DNA of 64,000 bases, taken from Brachionus manjavacas (Eukaryota; Rotifera; Eurotatoria; Ploima; Brachionidae). Shown in pieces: positions 1 to 9,574 of the stretch. Where the stretch lies: NCBI GenBank assembly GCA_019054805.1, contig JAHQIY010000021.1, positions 797,501-861,500 on the forward strand, in the 5' to 3' direction. Under the pieces are notes generated by a model. It did no database searches, was not told the DNA's origin, and saw nothing but the letters and a program-made list of their open reading frames with translations. The translations under genes were made by a program, and so were the position numbers. Every line of letters starts with the position of its first letter. The first letter of the stretch is position 1.

Positions 1-1
1 A

Positions 2-121
2 ATTGGTTTACCAAAAGAGAAAGTTATTTTTACAACTAAACTAAAAGGCAGACCGCAATTTAATGATATTAAGGTTAATATTACTAAAAATAATCAAACT
101 ATAACTTTATTGGCGCAATAA
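2..121 (+). CDS. C-terminal end of an unidentified protein (partial)
   Basis: An open frame enters the window from the left and ends at TAA 119-121, giving the last 39 residues of a protein ending in TITLLAQ. The fragment alternates hydrophobic and polar residues, as beta-strands do, and has no motif I recognise. It is followed by about 180 AT-rich bases before the giant gene at 300. No function can be assigned from so short a piece. Confidence 0.5.
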   Translation: MGLPKEKVIFTTKLKGRPQFNDIKVNITKNNQTITLLAQ

Positions 122-181
122 ATTAATTATTTAATTAACTTTTTAGTTTTTTATGCTAAAAATATAATAAATATTATATTT

Positions 182-209
182 TTGTTATATAAAGTGTATA
201 CTTTATAAT
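182..209 (+). promoter_or_regulatory. Sigma70-type promoter upstream of the broken giant gene
   Basis: TTGTTA (182-187) and TATAAT (204-209) are separated by 16 bases. The spacer holds an imperfect palindrome around AAAGTGTATACTTT, which might be an operator. The start codon at 300 lies about 85 bases past the expected transcription start, with a weak ribosome site (AGGTAG) before it. Confidence 0.5.
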
Positions 210-299
210 AAAAATTAATTAATTATATTAATATAAAAACAAGCAATACAAAATAGCTATATTACAAACAAAATAAGTAAAAAAGGTAGATTTTTAAAC

Positions 300-1388
300 A
301 TGACAGACACTAATAAAAAAGACAATATCTTAGAAGTAAGCAATCCATCTGAGGGGGTAGTGGTTGTATATCCTAAACCGGGGGAAGAGATTGTTATTGA
401 TATGGAGTTGGGTTCTTTAGAGCGTAAGATAGTGGGAAGGGATTTGGTTATTACTACGTATTCTGGTGGTAGTATAGTTGTGGCTAACTATGTGGTGTTA
501 TTTGCGCAAGATAATGGTTTGGCGGTTAAGGATTCTAGTGGTTTGTATTATGGCATAGAAGATATGTTAGAAGAAGGTAGCCGTGCGGCTTTTACAGGAG
601 AGGAGTTACCTAGGGTAATAATAGATAGGGAGTTATCTAGTGCTGGGGTAAATGATAGTGGCGAGAAGTATTTGCAGAGTTCTAGTTCTAAGTTATTGGA
701 GGATGTGTTTAGTAAGGATTTGTTGGTGGGAAGTGTTGATATAGATACGCAGAATCCTGTGGCGGAGTTGAATCCTAATTTGGATCCGTATGAGATTAGG
801 TCGTTATTTTTAAATAACGATAAGAAGTTGGATACGGATGTGGTGTATAGTTTTAATGGGTCTACGTTTTTTAATCAAAATCAGTCGTATTTTAAGCCGG
901 TAAAGGTTGGCAGTGGGTCTGTGGAGATAGTGGCGTTGTATGGGGCTAAAACGGAGGATAATAGTGGTAAGGTAGTTGGTTTAGTGGGTAAGGCTAGTGA
1001 ACTAATATATAATGGCGGTGGGTTAATAGCAGGGGGTATAGAGGTTGATGCTGAGAGGGATTTGTTTGGAGCTGATTATATGTGGGCGGCGCAGGAGATA
1101 GATTTAAGTGATAGGGAGGGAGGAGTATTTGTTAATTTATTGAACAAAGAATTGTTTAGTGATACGTTTGCGGAAAGTAGTGATGATTGGAAGAGTTTAA
1201 TTAATAGGAAGATATCGTTTAAGTTAACAGGAAGCAATGTAAGAATAGTGGATATGTTTTTAACTGGATTACCGGAAGGGGTGAAGATAGTTGAGAGTGA
1301 GGGGGTTGATGTATTTAGTGGTGCTGGAGGGGCGTTGTTGCGCCCTAAGGGTACGTCTAGCACGTTGAGTGGTGGAGTTTGCGTATGA
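300..1388 (+). CDS. Giant surface protein, segment 1 (N-terminal prefix domain)
   Basis: Residues 25-68 have the form PGxxIxIDMxLxxxxxxIxGxDLxIxxxxGGxIVVxNY. This is the short all-beta prefix seen at the start of many large exported adhesins (BapA-prefix-like) and is matched at residues 38-80 of the 4,111-residue protein at 49224. There is no classical signal peptide, which fits type I secretion. The 362-residue frame ends at TGA 1386-1388, just after the point where the reading continues in the next frame. The nearby start at 300 follows AGGTAG. It is the amino end of a split gene and is unlikely to work alone. Confidence 0.6.
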   Translation: MTDTNKKDNILEVSNPSEGVVVVYPKPGEEIVIDMELGSLERKIVGRDLVITTYSGGSIVVANYVVLFAQDNGLAVKDSSGLYYGIEDMLEEGSRAAFTGEELPRVIIDRELSSAGVNDSGEKYLQSSSSKLLEDVFSKDLLVGSVDIDTQNPVAELNPNLDPYEIRSLFLNNDKKLDTDVVYSFNGSTFFNQNQSYFKPVKVGSGSVEIVALYGAKTEDNSGKVVGLVGKASELIYNGGGLIAGGIEVDAERDLFGADYMWAAQEIDLSDREGGVFVNLLNKELFSDTFAESSDDWKSLINRKISFKLTGSNVRIVDMFLTGLPEGVKIVESEGVDVFSGAGGALLRPKGTSSTLSGGVCV

Positions 1389-3246
1389 GGAGGGGTTTAA
1401 TGAGGGGAATGTGGTTGATGCTAATATGGTTATGTCGTTAAATGGGTATAACAGTAGAACTAAGACGTTAATACAGGTGGACAATACGTTTAAGTTGCAG
1501 TTTAGGGAAGTTAGAAGTGGGGGTGATTTAATAAATTTTAGTGAGGTGGATGCGTATACGTATTCTACGGCGTTGGATCCTAAGAAGGTTATTACGGGAG
1601 AGGGTGGAGATTTTGTGGTATCTGGGCATGGTAGTAATGAGTATGAGCTTGGAGCTGGGGATGATGTTTTTGTGTCTGGCAAGGCTGTGTCTGTGGTTGA
1701 TATGGGTAGTGGGGATGATGTTTATTATGCTGGGTTAAGTGGAGATATTGTTGATGGGGGGAGTGGTAATAATACTATAAGGATAAAGGGAGATGTAGTA
1801 GAGGGAGTGGGGGCTAGTGTTGTTAATGGATTGGGGATAGTGGATGTATTTAATAATGTAGCAGGCAAGGTGTTGTTTGGTATAGCGTCTGGTTCTGGTT
1901 TTGCTAGTAGTGAGGTTAAGTTAGCATTTGAGGGTGGGGTTGAGAATAGTTTAAAGAATTTTAACAATTTGTATTTATCTGACAAAGTTAATAGTATAGA
2001 GGTGGAGAGTACTGTTAGGTTAACATCTGGTGATAATGGTATGTTTAACTTGTATGCTAATGATAAGTTAGCAAGTGGAGGGGTTAGTGCTAAGGTGGTT
2101 GATTTTAGTGGCAGTTTGAGTAGGGCGTATATAAATATGCAGGAGGGTTATTTTAGTACGGATAGTGATGTTGGGGTGAGTAGGGTTGGAAGTAAGGTTG
2201 CGTTTTGGCATGATAATGTTGGGTTGTCTAATGGTGATGTGTTGGTGAATGAGATAAATAGGTTTGTGGGAAGTAAGGACTTTGTAGACGAGGTAGTGGG
2301 AAGTGATGATAGGGAGGTATTGGTAGATAAAGAAGTGGGTTCTGTGGGTAATTATGTATTGGATTATAGTTTACTAAAGAATGCTATAGAGGTGGAGTAT
2401 GATGCTAGTAGTGGTTATGTTGAGGTTAGGCGTAATGTTAGTGGTGTAGATTATGCGGATAAGTATGATTTTATATATGGAGTTGGAGCTAAGTTTATAG
2501 GAACAGATAGTGTAGATGAGTATAGGGTTAATGATACATTTGGTGCGTTGGAGATAGATGATAGTGTTGGTAGTGGAGATATAGTTAATTATAGGGGTTT
2601 GGGTTCTGGGGTTGTTGCTAATTATGGAGGTAGTTTTGGGGAGTTGTTGGTTAGTAGGGATGTAGTTGGAGTTGGTAGAGTTGAGGATAGGTTGAAGGGT
2701 GTATTGAGTAACAATGTTGTGTTAACAGATTTTGATGATGTTGTTATTGATACAATGTTAAGGGATGGGATAGATGGATTGGGGGGTAGTAACACATTAG
2801 ATTTATCTGGTTTTGTGGGTGGTTTAAATGTGGATATAGAGAGTTTAGATGTTAGTAGGTTTAACGCTAGTGGTTCTACTGGTGCTGGGGTGGAGTATAG
2901 GAATTTTAGTAGTATAGTTTTGGGTAATTCTGTTGATGAGATAAATTTTACAGCTACTGAGGGGGTTAGGGTTGATGCTGGTGGTTCTAGTAATATATTA
3001 AGGGTGGTAGATAGTGCTATAGGGGGGCATGATGCTGATTATGTAAAGAATATAGAGATAGGAGCTGTTGGTGGTTATGATAGGGTAACTATTAATACAG
3101 GTGCTGGAGATGTTGTTAGTGAGTTTAAGGATATATCTGATTATTATTTAACAAATAATAACGATAGGATAACTATTGATTCGCCGCAAGATTTGAATGG
3201 TAAGACTATAGATGCGAGGGTGGTAGTTTTACTAAGGGTGATTTAG
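1369..3246 (+). CDS. Giant surface protein, segment 2 (RTX-like nonapeptides)
   Basis: This is a continuation of the giant gene in another frame; the GTG at 1369 is merely the first possible start. Residues 78-138 carry glycine/aspartate nonapeptides (GAGDDVFVS, GSGDDVYYA, GGSGNNTIR) of the calcium-binding RTX type. They align in position with the block at residues 417-478 of the protein at 49224. The rest is Val/Ser/Gly/Asp-rich and beta-like. The strand here is strikingly poor in C and rich in G. The frame ends at 3246, and the upstream part of the next frame (EGGSFTKGDLV) shows that reading should change frame near 3211-3221. Confidence 0.55.
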   Translation: MVEFAYEEGFNEGNVVDANMVMSLNGYNSRTKTLIQVDNTFKLQFREVRSGGDLINFSEVDAYTYSTALDPKKVITGEGGDFVVSGHGSNEYELGAGDDVFVSGKAVSVVDMGSGDDVYYAGLSGDIVDGGSGNNTIRIKGDVVEGVGASVVNGLGIVDVFNNVAGKVLFGIASGSGFASSEVKLAFEGGVENSLKNFNNLYLSDKVNSIEVESTVRLTSGDNGMFNLYANDKLASGGVSAKVVDFSGSLSRAYINMQEGYFSTDSDVGVSRVGSKVAFWHDNVGLSNGDVLVNEINRFVGSKDFVDEVVGSDDREVLVDKEVGSVGNYVLDYSLLKNAIEVEYDASSGYVEVRRNVSGVDYADKYDFIYGVGAKFIGTDSVDEYRVNDTFGALEIDDSVGSGDIVNYRGLGSGVVANYGGSFGELLVSRDVVGVGRVEDRLKGVLSNNVVLTDFDDVVIDTMLRDGIDGLGGSNTLDLSGFVGGLNVDIESLDVSRFNASGSTGAGVEYRNFSSIVLGNSVDEINFTATEGVRVDAGGSSNILRVVDSAIGGHDADYVKNIEIGAVGGYDRVTINTGAGDVVSEFKDISDYYLTNNNDRITIDSPQDLNGKTIDARVVVLLRVI

Positions 3247-4811
3247 TGTATGATAAGAGTGTTGATGGAAGTACTGATGGAGATACGTTGAGTATAACAG
3301 GTAGTGTGCTTGGTAGTGGTTTGGATTTATTTGGTGGAGAGTTTGGAGGGTTAACTGGTTTTAACAGTATAGTGTTTGACAATGGTGTTTTTGTAGGTGG
3401 TGTGTTAATAAATATGGATGTAAGTGCTAGTGATATAGTGGTTACTAATGAGAGTTTTAGGCATATATATGGTAATGAGTTAGTAGCGATTGCAGGTAGT
3501 GTTGGTTATACGTTTAACAATGTAATAAATAACAATACGGCTGGGGCTAACAATTATAGTGATACTGAGTATGAAATTAAAGGTAGGGATACGGTTGTAA
3601 CTTATGGTGGGGTAGCTGGGCAAGATTTTTATTTTAGGAATTTTAATAAGATAGTTGGGGCGGCTACGGCGGATATATTTAGGGTTGAAGCAGATAAGAG
3701 TTTTAATGTAAGTATAGATGGGGGTAGTGGTGCTAACGAGTTAATTTATGAAGAGAGTACTGACAATTTGTATGTATCGTTTGAGTCTGGTAATGTTAGT
3801 GTGTATAAAGATGCTAATAGTATAGATTTTGATGGTAAATTTTATGATAGTTATAGTGGGGGATTGGCTAAGATAGTTGGGGGTAGGGGAGACGATTATT
3901 TTGCGTTGGATACGTTGAATGTGGTATTTGAGATAGATGGGGGTTTGGGTAATAACTTTGTATCGTTTGCTAATGTTAATAGTGCGTTTACGTTAAGCAG
4001 CGCTATAGATTCGTCTAATTATACTAATATACAGGGTTTTGAGTTAACTAAGCAGGATGATGCGTTGAGGGTAGATATTGGTGAGGACTTTTCTTATGAT
4101 GGTGGTAGAGGGGTAGACCAGATATTATTTAATGTTGATAGTGCTGGGGGTGCTTTAACTTATACAGTTAATGGAGCAGATGCTACTGCTGGGCAGGGTG
4201 TACATACAAGGGATTTAAGGAACTTTGAGATTTATGTTGGTAGTAATGTAGTTAAAACGGATTTTATAATTAATACGTATGATAATAAAAACGATTATGG
4301 AGATATTAATACGTTTTTTTATTTAGGTGGTAGAAATGCTAGAAGTGGAATGTTAGAAAACACGGTTAGTTATGCTGGGGTAAGTGAATCTTTAGAGATG
4401 TTTATAGGTGTTGGTACGCAGAGTTATACAGGGGTAGGGGAAGAAGGTAGTGGAGAGTATATTTTTTCTACTAAGGTAGAAAAGGAGAGTTCTGGTGATG
4501 TGGATGCGGTTGATTGGTTTAGTAGGATTAGAGATTATACTTTATCTAGTGTTAATGACAAGGTAAATATAAATGTATCTAGTTTAGTGGCACCTACAGG
4601 GGATATAGCTAGCATAGAAAGTATAGATATGGGGGGTGGTGTAGACACGGTAGATTTTAGTAGTTCTAGTGCTAATATTGATATAGATTTTGTAGGAGAT
4701 ACGGTTAATGGGGTATCTGGAGCGTGGAAGTTTAGCAATTGGGAGTTGTTGGGGTTATCTGGTGGAGATGATAGTATAGTAGTTAGTAGTGAATTACTGG
4801 GATTCTTTTGA
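3246..4811 (+). CDS. Giant surface protein, segment 3
   Basis: This is the third piece of the split gene, 521 residues, beta-rich, with turns such as DGGSGANEL (near residue 158) and GGRGDDYFA ... DGGLGNNFV (near 212-245). These look like degenerate RTX or beta-solenoid corners spaced along the protein. Deleting one G from the GGG at 4799-4801 joins it smoothly to segment 4. No enzymatic motif is visible. Confidence 0.5.
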   Translation: MYDKSVDGSTDGDTLSITGSVLGSGLDLFGGEFGGLTGFNSIVFDNGVFVGGVLINMDVSASDIVVTNESFRHIYGNELVAIAGSVGYTFNNVINNNTAGANNYSDTEYEIKGRDTVVTYGGVAGQDFYFRNFNKIVGAATADIFRVEADKSFNVSIDGGSGANELIYEESTDNLYVSFESGNVSVYKDANSIDFDGKFYDSYSGGLAKIVGGRGDDYFALDTLNVVFEIDGGLGNNFVSFANVNSAFTLSSAIDSSNYTNIQGFELTKQDDALRVDIGEDFSYDGGRGVDQILFNVDSAGGALTYTVNGADATAGQGVHTRDLRNFEIYVGSNVVKTDFIINTYDNKNDYGDINTFFYLGGRNARSGMLENTVSYAGVSESLEMFIGVGTQSYTGVGEEGSGEYIFSTKVEKESSGDVDAVDWFSRIRDYTLSSVNDKVNINVSSLVAPTGDIASIESIDMGGGVDTVDFSSSSANIDIDFVGDTVNGVSGAWKFSNWELLGLSGGDDSIVVSSELLGFF

Positions 4812-5592
4812 TAATGGTGTGTATACAATAAAAGGTGGAGAGGGTTTTGATAGTGTATCTTTTGCTGGCTTGGTAGCAGGTACGTTTGGGGGTTTAACTT
4901 TAGGGGGAAGTGTGGGTATTGTTGTGGATGCTTCTGGGGAGAGCACGGTTGACATTTTTTTAAACAATGGAGGCTCTGACAGATTATTAAATGTTGTTGA
5001 GTTTGAAGGTTTTGAGGGTAGTAATTTTAATGATATTTTTTATGGAAAAGCTACAGGTAGTGCTAATTATAGTAAGCCTGCAGGTGAAGGCACTATAGAT
5101 TATAGTAAAGCTACTGTTGGTTTGGGTATAAATGGTTTTACGTTTACAATTAATTTAAATGGTAGTGTTATAAATAAAAATGCTATTAGTAGGTTTACGG
5201 ATAGGGTTGACAGTAGGTTTAATAAGTTTGTGGGTACAGCTAATGGTGATACTTTTGTGGTTAATGCGTCAAGAACTGGTAGTATAATTGATATAGATGC
5301 AAAAGGTGGATCTAATAAGTTAGTGTTAGGTAATGGTATTACAGCTAGTGCTAGTAATGGTTTGGCATTTGATTTAGTTGCTGGTAGTGTATATAACAAT
5401 AATGCTAGTACAAGTGTTAATACTACTGGTGTTTTTGCGTTAGAAAATTTTGGTACTGAGATAATAAAAATAAAAGGTATAAATACTATTAGTGGTACTA
5501 CTTTAAATGATATATTTTTAGCTAATGCGGATTTATTTAACACTAGTGGGGGTTTGTTAGACGGGGAGCTGGGGATGATAAATTGTATTTAG
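4789..5592 (+). CDS. Giant surface protein, segment 4
   Basis: A 267-residue piece starting at a GTG that lies inside the overlap with segment 3. It opens with a GGEGFDSVSFAG turn of the same kind as in the rest of the protein. It ends at TAG after the GGGG at 5563-5566; adding one G there restores a GAGDDKLYL turn and runs into segment 5. Composition is Ser/Asn/Gly/Thr-rich. Confidence 0.5.
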   Translation: MNYWDSFDNGVYTIKGGEGFDSVSFAGLVAGTFGGLTLGGSVGIVVDASGESTVDIFLNNGGSDRLLNVVEFEGFEGSNFNDIFYGKATGSANYSKPAGEGTIDYSKATVGLGINGFTFTINLNGSVINKNAISRFTDRVDSRFNKFVGTANGDTFVVNASRTGSIIDIDAKGGSNKLVLGNGITASASNGLAFDLVAGSVYNNNASTSVNTTGVFALENFGTEIIKIKGINTISGTTLNDIFLANADLFNTSGGLLDGELGMINCI

Positions 5593-8500
5593 ATTCGGCG
5601 GGTGGCAGTGATGGTTATTTACTTAACACTGCTAGGTCTAGTATAACTTACAAGGGTAGTAGTGAAGCTAGAAAGCCTGTTATTGGGTTAAAGGGTATAC
5701 AAGAGGTATATTTTGGTGCTGGTAATGATGCGGTAACTATAGGTGCAGGAAGTGCTATAACAAGTGTAGATGGTGGTGCTGGTAATAACAAGGTAGATTT
5801 GTCTAATTTATTGGTGGCAGTAACTGGTAATATTAGTAGTTTAAGTGTATCTGGTAGTGGATCTATTGCTTTAACTAATTTTGGTAATTATGCGTTAACT
5901 GATTACAACGATATAATAGAGATAGATGGTGATTATAAAGCAACGAGTTTAGATGGTAATAAGGGTGTAAACGAGGTAACATATAACTCTGCTGTAGGTT
6001 TAAGTGCAATAAGTTTACAATTAGAGGCTGGTTATAAAGGTACTATTACTAGAACTGTTAGTGGGGCTGATAGGGTAGACAATTTAAGAAATTTTAGTGT
6101 ATATAATATTGAGAGTGGTAGTGATGTAGAGATTGATGTTAGGGCTTCTGCGGATTATTATAATATAGGTATAGATGTATCTAATGATGTTAGAATTACC
6201 TATGCTGATATGCCTGGGGTTAATTTGTATGTAGATTTAAATAATATAGTGAATGTATTTAAAAGTAGTAGTACGTCGTTAGAGGGTATAGATAGTTATA
6301 AGAGCAATACAGGTGGTGTGTTAAGCAATACTAATTTTACTTTTGTGAGCAGTTTGGGTAATGATTTATATAATTTAGGATCTTATACGTCTACTGGAGT
6401 AAGAACTATAGAGGTTATTGGAGATGTGGCTACGTCTAGTAAAACGGTGTATGCGTCTGGCTTGGCTACAGGGGGTAATGGGGTAGATTATGTTTTTGGA
6501 GCTACTAGTATTAATGTGGCTGGCGGTGTGGCTAGTTATAATATTACAGCAGGAGTAAGTAGTAGTATAGGAGTAGTTGGTTTAGTAGGGGGAAGTTCTG
6601 GGGATGATAATTTTGTGTTTGAGGCGGGTTCTTTAGGTAGTATTAGGGATGATGGTTTAAAGATAGATGGTTTGGGTTTAAAGATAGATGGTTTGGGGGG
6701 AGATGATAGTTTAGACTTTAGTGCAGAGACTGTGGGTGCTGGCGAGAGTATGGTTGTGGATTTTGTGGAGAACAAGATTAGCTTTGGGTTAACTGCAGGG
6801 GATAAAACTATTAATTTGCAAAATGCTATTTATAACATTGCTAGTGTGCAAGGTGCGGGTGATGTGGAGTTTAAGGGTTTAAATGAGATTAGGCAGTATA
6901 CTTTAGATGCTAGTGGCATAACTGGTAACACTAAGGTGTCGTATAATGGGGCAGGGGGTTCTGTGGCCATAAATGTAAATGCTGGTGGTGATGTAAATGT
7001 TAGTAAAGGAACGGTTGTAGATACTTTAACAGGAATAAGGGAGTATGGGGCAACTAATTTTAATGATACTATAGGTATAGCGGCGGCAAGTTTAGCGGCG
7101 TTGGATGCTAGTTTTGATGGAGGGGCTGGAAGTGATACGTTGGATATAAGCGGTTACGATGGTAGTAGTGCATTAACTATTAATTTAAATGCAACGGCTG
7201 ATGGGGTTGTGTGGGAAGATAGTGGTAACAGATTAAATGTTAAGAATGTGGAGAACTTGGAGGTATCTGGTAGTAATACTGGAGCAGAGCACGTGTTGTT
7301 GGGGGTTAGTAATGATATAGCTAGCAGTGTAATAACAACGTTTAAGGCTGGTAATGCAGGGGATAATCAGAATGCTATATATAGTTATAGCAATGCTGTT
7401 GCAGATGCAGCGGTAATAAATGTGTTGTTAGATGGTAGTACGTTGGATAGTAATTATACTACGGCGTTGGCGTCGGTGTCTAGTTTGGGTAGGGTTGTTA
7501 GCACAACGTTGTATGGGGTTGTGGATTATAGGTTTACTACGGGGTTATTGGATACGTTAAATGTAAGAATAACGGATTTTGATTTAGATAATTATAATGC
7601 GGCTTATAGTTTTAATGCAGGTACAACTAATGGACAGAACAATACGTTAAGTTTAAGTGGGGTATTAAATGTAAATGAGATTAATTTTAATACAGTAGGT
7701 GGAGTAAGTAGATTAGGTTTTGTAAATGGTGGAACTACCAGAGAGTTTAGTAATTTTAATAATTTAGAATTTAGTGCTAATTATAGGGGTATAACTAACT
7801 TTACGGTGGGAGATTACACAAGGTTAAATTTAGATTTAGCTAATTTAAGCCGAGCCAATAAAATAACGTTAAATACGGGTGCGTTAATAGTAGCTAATAA
7901 TTTAGCTGGTAATAATACGGTAACGTATAATAATGGGGCGTTAAGATATACCGAAGGGGCTAATAGTATAGATGTATTGTTGGCAAATGGTAGTGGTAGT
8001 GGAAGTTTAACGGCGTCTAGCACGTTTTTAAATATAGCTACAACAGGGGCAACTTATGCGGTAGTAGGTAACAAGCCGGTAAATGATATGCCAAGGTTTG
8101 TGGCGTTAAATACGGGTGGTAGTAATGTAGACTTTAGTGGTTATACGGGTACAAGCAATGTGTTTAGAATAAACAATGTTGTGGCGGATATGGGTATGCA
8201 CAATGCGGTGTATGGAGCGGGAGTTTTTGATAATAATAGCCGAACTAATTTTACTATGCAGTATGGATCTACCACAATAGCCGGAGCCAATAATTATGTG
8301 TTTAGTGGGGGTAACGATAGGGTTTATTTTAATAGCAGTAGCAGTAATACTAGTGGCGGTTATGTGGCACCAAGTATAACGTTAAATGGCGGTGCTGGTA
8401 TAGATACATTGGTGTTGCAACCGGCTAGTAATACAATTTTAGGGTTGTTAAGCCCACATAATAATAATGAAACTTATAATGGTGGTATTAATAATGGTGC

Positions 8501-9560
8501 TGATACATTAATGCCAAAGGTAACTAGTTCTGTGCTTATAACTACAGATGGTATTTGGAAGACAGCTAAGCATACAGCGGTGTATAAATTAGAGAGTGGA
8601 TTAACTGGTGCTGAACCATTACAGTCTTTTAACACTAATTCTAACAAAGTTGATTTTAAATATAGTGACTTTGAAGTTTTAGATTTAAGTTTTTATGACG
8701 ATACAATGCCTAATGGTAAGCAAATTGCAGTAACGGTGGGTAATAATACCACTAATACTTATTTAAGTAATGCTAATTGGCAAGAGATTATAATGCCTAA
8801 TAGGGATCCGTATGGTGGGCAAAGTTATTTGCAAACTACGTATGCGGGTACAGATAGAAGCCAATTATACGCAAGTACTATAACTAGTTTTGATGATGAT
8901 GATTTTTTACCAGCCAATCATGTATTTTTTAACCATGGTAGTATACAAGGTTTAAATTTAACGGCAAGTTTTAGTTTTAAGGCTAATGGTAATGCAGATT
9001 ATGGTTATAATTTAAATGGTTATTATATTACGCAAGCTGGTGAGCGTACGCCGTTTAAAGCAAGCCATGTAACTAATTTTAATGTTGGTATAGATGTTGC
9101 TAATGTACCTAGTTTAAATGTAAGATTTGCAGCAACTAGTGCTTCTGAGGTATTGGCTGCGGTTGCTAGTTTTAATAATGGTAGGTTATTTTATAATACT
9201 GGTGGTGCAAGCGGAGGTGCTTTTGATAACTCTTCTTATTATCCATCGTTATTTTTAGGTGGTGCGCATGGGGCCTCATTATTAGGGGCTAATAAAGTAT
9301 CTAGTATAGATTTAAGTGGTTTAACGTTACCTCAGGTGGGTAATTATACTTATGCTGGTGGTAGGTTGGTAGAGCCGACACCAATAGCAGGGTTAGATCC
9401 TAATATGGTTAATAGGCCTGCTAATGCTTGGATAGTGGATGCATTTTTTGATACTAGCAGGTTAAACTTAATGGCTTTGGGTGAACACAGTTACGAAGCT
9501 TTTAGGGAAGGTTTGTTTAATCCGTTTTTATCTGTAGATTTGTATACCACTAAAAAATAG
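5583..9560 (+). CDS. Giant surface protein, segment 5 (central beta-rich region)
   Basis: The longest piece, 1,325 residues of Asn/Ser/Gly/Thr-rich repeat-like sequence with GAGND and GGAGNN turns near residues 43-75. A perfect 21-bp tandem duplication (6654-6695) repeats the residues GLKIDGL. From roughly 7600 onward base composition drifts from G-rich/C-poor back to the balance of the rest of the window. It stops at TAG 9558-9560, directly after A6. With one more A the frame would read on through IVVPRGVVYLS into segment 6. Confidence 0.55.
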   Translation: MYLDSAGGSDGYLLNTARSSITYKGSSEARKPVIGLKGIQEVYFGAGNDAVTIGAGSAITSVDGGAGNNKVDLSNLLVAVTGNISSLSVSGSGSIALTNFGNYALTDYNDIIEIDGDYKATSLDGNKGVNEVTYNSAVGLSAISLQLEAGYKGTITRTVSGADRVDNLRNFSVYNIESGSDVEIDVRASADYYNIGIDVSNDVRITYADMPGVNLYVDLNNIVNVFKSSSTSLEGIDSYKSNTGGVLSNTNFTFVSSLGNDLYNLGSYTSTGVRTIEVIGDVATSSKTVYASGLATGGNGVDYVFGATSINVAGGVASYNITAGVSSSIGVVGLVGGSSGDDNFVFEAGSLGSIRDDGLKIDGLGLKIDGLGGDDSLDFSAETVGAGESMVVDFVENKISFGLTAGDKTINLQNAIYNIASVQGAGDVEFKGLNEIRQYTLDASGITGNTKVSYNGAGGSVAINVNAGGDVNVSKGTVVDTLTGIREYGATNFNDTIGIAAASLAALDASFDGGAGSDTLDISGYDGSSALTINLNATADGVVWEDSGNRLNVKNVENLEVSGSNTGAEHVLLGVSNDIASSVITTFKAGNAGDNQNAIYSYSNAVADAAVINVLLDGSTLDSNYTTALASVSSLGRVVSTTLYGVVDYRFTTGLLDTLNVRITDFDLDNYNAAYSFNAGTTNGQNNTLSLSGVLNVNEINFNTVGGVSRLGFVNGGTTREFSNFNNLEFSANYRGITNFTVGDYTRLNLDLANLSRANKITLNTGALIVANNLAGNNTVTYNNGALRYTEGANSIDVLLANGSGSGSLTASSTFLNIATTGATYAVVGNKPVNDMPRFVALNTGGSNVDFSGYTGTSNVFRINNVVADMGMHNAVYGAGVFDNNSRTNFTMQYGSTTIAGANNYVFSGGNDRVYFNSSSSNTSGGYVAPSITLNGGAGIDTLVLQPASNTILGLLSPHNNNETYNGGINNGADTLMPKVTSSVLITTDGIWKTAKHTAVYKLESGLTGAEPLQSFNTNSNKVDFKYSDFEVLDLSFYDDTMPNGKQIAVTVGNNTTNTYLSNANWQEIIMPNRDPYGGQSYLQTTYAGTDRSQLYASTITSFDDDDFLPANHVFFNHGSIQGLNLTASFSFKANGNADYGYNLNGYYITQAGERTPFKASHVTNFNVGIDVANVPSLNVRFAATSASEVLAAVASFNNGRLFYNTGGASGGAFDNSSYYPSLFLGGAHGASLLGANKVSSIDLSGLTLPQVGNYTYAGGRLVEPTPIAGLDPNMVNRPANAWIVDAFFDTSRLNLMALGEHSYEAFREGLFNPFLSVDLYTTKK
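6654..6695 (+). repeat. Perfect 21-bp tandem duplication
   Basis: GGTTTAAAGATAGATGGTTT plus one G occurs at 6654-6674 and again at 6675-6695. The unit is a multiple of three, so the frame is kept and seven residues are duplicated within the giant protein. Confidence 0.9.
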
Positions 9561-9574
9561 TTGTACCTAGGGGT

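Noticed and set aside
9552..9560. Programmed frameshift at A6 before a stop codon
   Set aside because: An A-run at a stop is compatible with slippage, but four other breaks in the same gene, some without homopolymers, make a single programmed site less likely than decay or error.
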